A stretch of DNA of 45,241 bases from Mediterraneibacter agrestimuris (GTDB lineage: Bacteria; Bacillota; Clostridia; Lachnospirales; Lachnospiraceae), in assembly GCF_943193195.1 (NCBI RefSeq), contig NZ_CALPDG010000031.1:1-45241 (forward strand). The letters run 5' to 3'. The notes below the pieces were generated by a model that ran no database searches, had not been told where the DNA came from, and saw only the letters and a program-made list of their open reading frames with translations. A program made the translations under genes and the position numbers. Positions 43,151 to 45,241 of this stretch are shown piece after piece (within the stretch, counting starts at the first letter, position 1; the number at the start of each line of letters is the position of its first letter).

Positions 43151-43229
43151 TAAGACACCAACTTTGTGAGGGAAGGTATTATTTAATTTCATAAGACGTA
43201 ATATCAGATATTAGAGGAGGTCATTGAAA

Positions 43230-43811
43230 ATGAGCTTAGTACCTTATGTCATAGAACAAACAAGTCGTGGAGAGCGTTCCTATGACATCTATTCAAGATT
43301 GCTGAAGGACAGAATTATTTTTCTTGGAGAAGAGGTTAATGATGTGTCAGCGAATATTGTTGTTGCACAGCTTCTTTTTTTGGAGGCCGATGATCCGAAT
43401 AAAGATATACAGTTGTATATCAATAGTCCGGGCGGTTCTGTCACAGCAGGACTGGCAATATACGATACGATGCAGTACATTAAATGTGATGTGTCTACCG
43501 TATGTATCGGTATGGCTGCAAGTATGGGGGCATTTTTGCTGTCGGGCGGTAAAAAGGGCAAACGTTTTGCACTGCCGAATGCAGAGATTATGATCCATCA
43601 GCCTTCCGGCGGAGCTCAGGGACAGGCAACTGAGATCCAGATTGCAGCAGAACACATCCTGCGTACACGTCAGAAACTGAATGAGATTTTGGCTGCAAAT
43701 ACCGGACAGCCTTTAGAAGTTATTAAGGTTGATACAGAGCGTGATAACTTCATGTCTGCACAGCAGGCAAAAGAATATGGATTAATTGATGAGGTAATTG
43801 CCAGTCATTAA
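43230..43811 (+). CDS. clpP: ATP-dependent Clp protease proteolytic subunit
   Basis: This 193-residue serine protease forms the double-ring chamber that degrades substrates fed by ClpX and other Clp ATPases. The catalytic triad is Ser98 (GMAASMGAF), His123 (MIHQPSGG) and Asp172 (TERDNFM). AGAGGAGGT lies 8 nt before the ATG at 43230; an in-frame TTG at 43224 is too close to that site. clpX starts 35 nt after the stop. No CtsR-type operator is visible upstream. Confidence 0.97.
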   Translation: MSLVPYVIEQTSRGERSYDIYSRLLKDRIIFLGEEVNDVSANIVVAQLLFLEADDPNKDIQLYINSPGGSVTAGLAIYDTMQYIKCDVSTVCIGMAASMGAFLLSGGKKGKRFALPNAEIMIHQPSGGAQGQATEIQIAAEHILRTRQKLNEILAANTGQPLEVIKVDTERDNFMSAQQAKEYGLIDEVIASH

Positions 43812-43846
43812 TATATTTAATGAGGGCAGATAGAGGTGAGATAAAT

Positions 43847-45118
43847 ATGGCAGGAAGACTGGTTGATGATACAGTGAGATGTTCGTTCTGCGGTAAAACG
43901 CAGGCGCAGGTCCGCAAGCTGATCTCCGGACCGAACGGAGCATATATCTGTGATGAGTGTGTCGATGTCTGTGCAGAGATTATCGAGGAAGAATTTGAAT
44001 ACGATGAGAGAAGCAGTTTTGATGAAATCAATCTTCTGACACCGGAAGAAATCAAAGCATTTCTGGATGGTTATGTGATAGGACAGGACGAGGCGAAAAA
44101 GGTGCTTTCTGTAGCTGTATATAATCACTACAAACGGATTATGGCAGGTTCAGATCTGGGGGTAGAATTGCAGAAGAGTAATATTCTGATGCTGGGACCG
44201 ACTGGATGTGGTAAGACATTGCTGGCACAGACGCTTGCAAAAGTGCTGAATGTGCCATTTGCAATTGCAGATGCAACAGCATTGACAGAGGCCGGATATG
44301 TAGGAGAGGATGTGGAAAATATCCTTTTGAAGGTCATCCAGGCGGCAGATGGGGATATCAGACGTGCTGAACATGGGATCATATACATTGATGAGATTGA
44401 TAAGATTACGAGAAAATCTGAGAACCCGTCCATTACGCGGGATGTTTCCGGTGAAGGTGTGCAGCAGGCACTTTTGAAAATAATTGAAGGGACGGTTGCA
44501 TCTGTACCGCCGCAAGGGGGAAGAAAGCATCCGCATCAGGAGCTGATACAGATTGATACAACGAATATTTTGTTCATTTGTGGCGGAGCATTTGAAGGTC
44601 TGGATAAGATTATAGAAACTCGTCTGGACAGAAAGTCTATTGGCTTTAATTCCGAGATTGCTTCCAAGCATGAATATGACGTGGACGTGCTTCTCCACGA
44701 GGCGCTGCCTCAGGATTTAGTGAAGTTTGGTCTGATTCCGGAACTGGTAGGGCGTCTTCCGGTAACAGTATCCTTAAATATGCTGGATCAGGATGCACTG
44801 GTTCGGATTTTGACAGAGCCGAAGAGCGCTATTGTAAAGCAGTATCAGAAGCTTTTGGAATTGGATGGGGTGCGTCTTGTATTTGACAGGGATGCACTGA
44901 TAGCCATTGCAGAGACTTCACTGGCGAGAAAGACAGGAGCAAGGGGGCTGCGGGCAATAATGGAAAATATCATGATGGATACCATGTTCCGTGTGCCGTC
45001 AGATGATACGATTAAAGAGTGCAGAATTACAAAGGATGTTGTCAAGGGTACAGGACGACCGTTGTATGAGTGCGACGGGGAGGAACGAAAATCCTTTTTA
45101 ACATCAGAGAGTGCATAA
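43847..45118 (+). CDS. clpX: ATP-dependent Clp protease ATP-binding subunit ClpX
   Basis: This 423-residue AAA+ unfoldase delivers proteins to ClpP. The N-terminal zinc-binding domain has Cys12, Cys15, Cys35 and Cys38. Walker A GPTGCGKT is at 117-124, followed by the [11 protein letters not shown] pore-loop segment, Walker [11 protein letters not shown], the IGF loop (KSIGFNSEI) for docking to ClpP, and the sensor-2 [10 protein letters not shown] motif. The ATG at 43847 follows GAGGTGA by 7 nt; an in-frame ATG at 43820 lacks such a site. Same operon as clpP. Confidence 0.97.
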   Translation: MAGRLVDDTVRCSFCGKTQAQVRKLISGPNGAYICDECVDVCAEIIEEEFEYDERSSFDEINLLTPEEIKAFLDGYVIGQDEAKKVLSVAVYNHYKRIMAGSDLGVELQKSNILMLGPTGCGKTLLAQTLAKVLNVPFAIADATALTEAGYVGEDVENILLKVIQAADGDIRRAEHGIIYIDEIDKITRKSENPSITRDVSGEGVQQALLKIIEGTVASVPPQGGRKHPHQELIQIDTTNILFICGGAFEGLDKIIETRLDRKSIGFNSEIASKHEYDVDVLLHEALPQDLVKFGLIPELVGRLPVTVSLNMLDQDALVRILTEPKSAIVKQYQKLLELDGVRLVFDRDALIAIAETSLARKTGARGLRAIMENIMMDTMFRVPSDDTIKECRITKDVVKGTGRPLYECDGEERKSFLTSESA

Positions 45119-45133
45119 ACGTGAAAATAGTAG

Positions 45134-45163
45134 CAGGCGGGTGAGAATTCACCTGCCTGTTTT
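45134..45163 (+). terminator. Terminator after clpX
   Basis: CAGGCGGGTGA (45134-45144) pairs with TCACCTGCCTG (45149-45159) over 11 bp (one G-U) around a GAAT loop, followed by TTTT. Confidence 0.85.
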
Positions 45164-45166
45164 GGT

Positions 45167-45241
45167 GTTACTGTTCACAGCCTGCTGCTGTGCACAGTAA
45201 CCGCATTTGTGCATTTAAAATCGCCTGCGGCGAGGCACAAA
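45167..45241. repeat. Start of another structured intergenic element at the window edge
   Basis: GTTACTGTTCACAGC (45167-45181) and GCTGTGCACAGTAAC (45187-45201) form a 15-bp arm hairpin with one mismatch. Then TTTGTGC (45206-45212) pairs with GCACAAA (45235-45241), enclosing CGCC/GGCG (45222-45225, 45229-45232). The nested hairpins resemble the element family, but the ends differ from TGTAACAGTTCAGCC. It continues beyond the window. Confidence 0.6.

Noticed and set aside
43151-43229. CtsR-type heat-shock operator before clpP
   Set aside because: I looked for the GGTCAAA repeat and found none in this leader.
1-45241. tRNA, rRNA, CRISPR, insertion sequence or prophage content
   Set aside because: No tRNA cloverleaf, rRNA stretch, spaced direct-repeat array, transposase, integrase or phage gene was recognised when reading both strands.

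Overview
The window looks like core chromosome of a low-to-mid-GC Gram-positive anaerobe of class Clostridia, most likely family Lachnospiraceae. The basis is gene content and order: secA-prfB-hom-(apgM-type kinase)-lysC, tig-clpP-clpX, uvrC-hprK-glucokinase, a class III (Firmicute) fructose-1,6-bisphosphatase, a long-form hibernation factor, YtaF, DUF1846, and strong AGGAGG-type ribosome-binding sites. I see no rRNA, tRNA, CRISPR array, prophage or insertion sequence. This is ordinary housekeeping DNA with unusual details, not an accessory island.

Layout. 1-98 is the right end of a structured intergenic repeat. 140-3594 encodes a fused two-domain peptide/nickel ABC ATPase and its lipoprotein binding protein; the permeases are not in the window. 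3616-5058 holds an orphan precorrin-2 dehydrogenase-like protein and a cytoplasmic subtilisin. 5067-7715 is a Zn/Cd export unit: a free-standing HMA chaperone, a P1B ATPase lacking its own HMA domain, and a convergent ArsR-type repressor. 7890-10421 encodes a cytoplasmic BMP-family protein with an apparent ParB-like N-terminal domain, followed 3 nt later by a metallophosphoesterase. 10500-13274 holds ytaF, a PAP2 phosphatase and DUF1846. 13506-19646 holds ftsH and then uvrC-hprK-glcK. 19732-26468 holds a class A penicillin-binding protein (minus), yigZ (plus), hpf, a PsiE-like protein and typA (all minus). 26864-31745 holds a double-OB SSB-like protein, dapB, class III fbp, a small Asn/Asp-rich lipoprotein and an isolated eukaryotic-type hisA. 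32130-39722 is secA, prfB (with a +1 programmed frameshift), hom, a homoserine-kinase candidate and lysC. 39835-41650 holds an XRE regulator, a CYTH protein and a DJ-1 protein. 41822-45118 is tig-clpP-clpX.

How the genes work together. ftsH, tig, clpP, clpX and secA form the protein export, folding and turnover set. hom, the apgM-type enzyme, lysC and dapB belong to the aspartate family pathway. hprK and glucokinase link sugar uptake to carbon control, and class III fbp supplies gluconeogenesis. The HMA protein, ATPase and ArsR form a self-contained metal-efflux circuit whose two promoters carry similar operator-like sequences.

The most unusual signals are: (1) a family of intergenic palindromic elements with 15-bp terminal inverted repeats and compensated internal hairpins, present whole or in part at several places including both window ends; (2) a prfB frameshift site with UAA where UGA is usual; (3) an in-frame internal start with a perfect Shine-Dalgarno sequence inside lysC; (4) the ParB-like/BMP fusion; (5) a yeast HIS6-like HisA. 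All family assignments come from reading motifs by eye; no database search was run.
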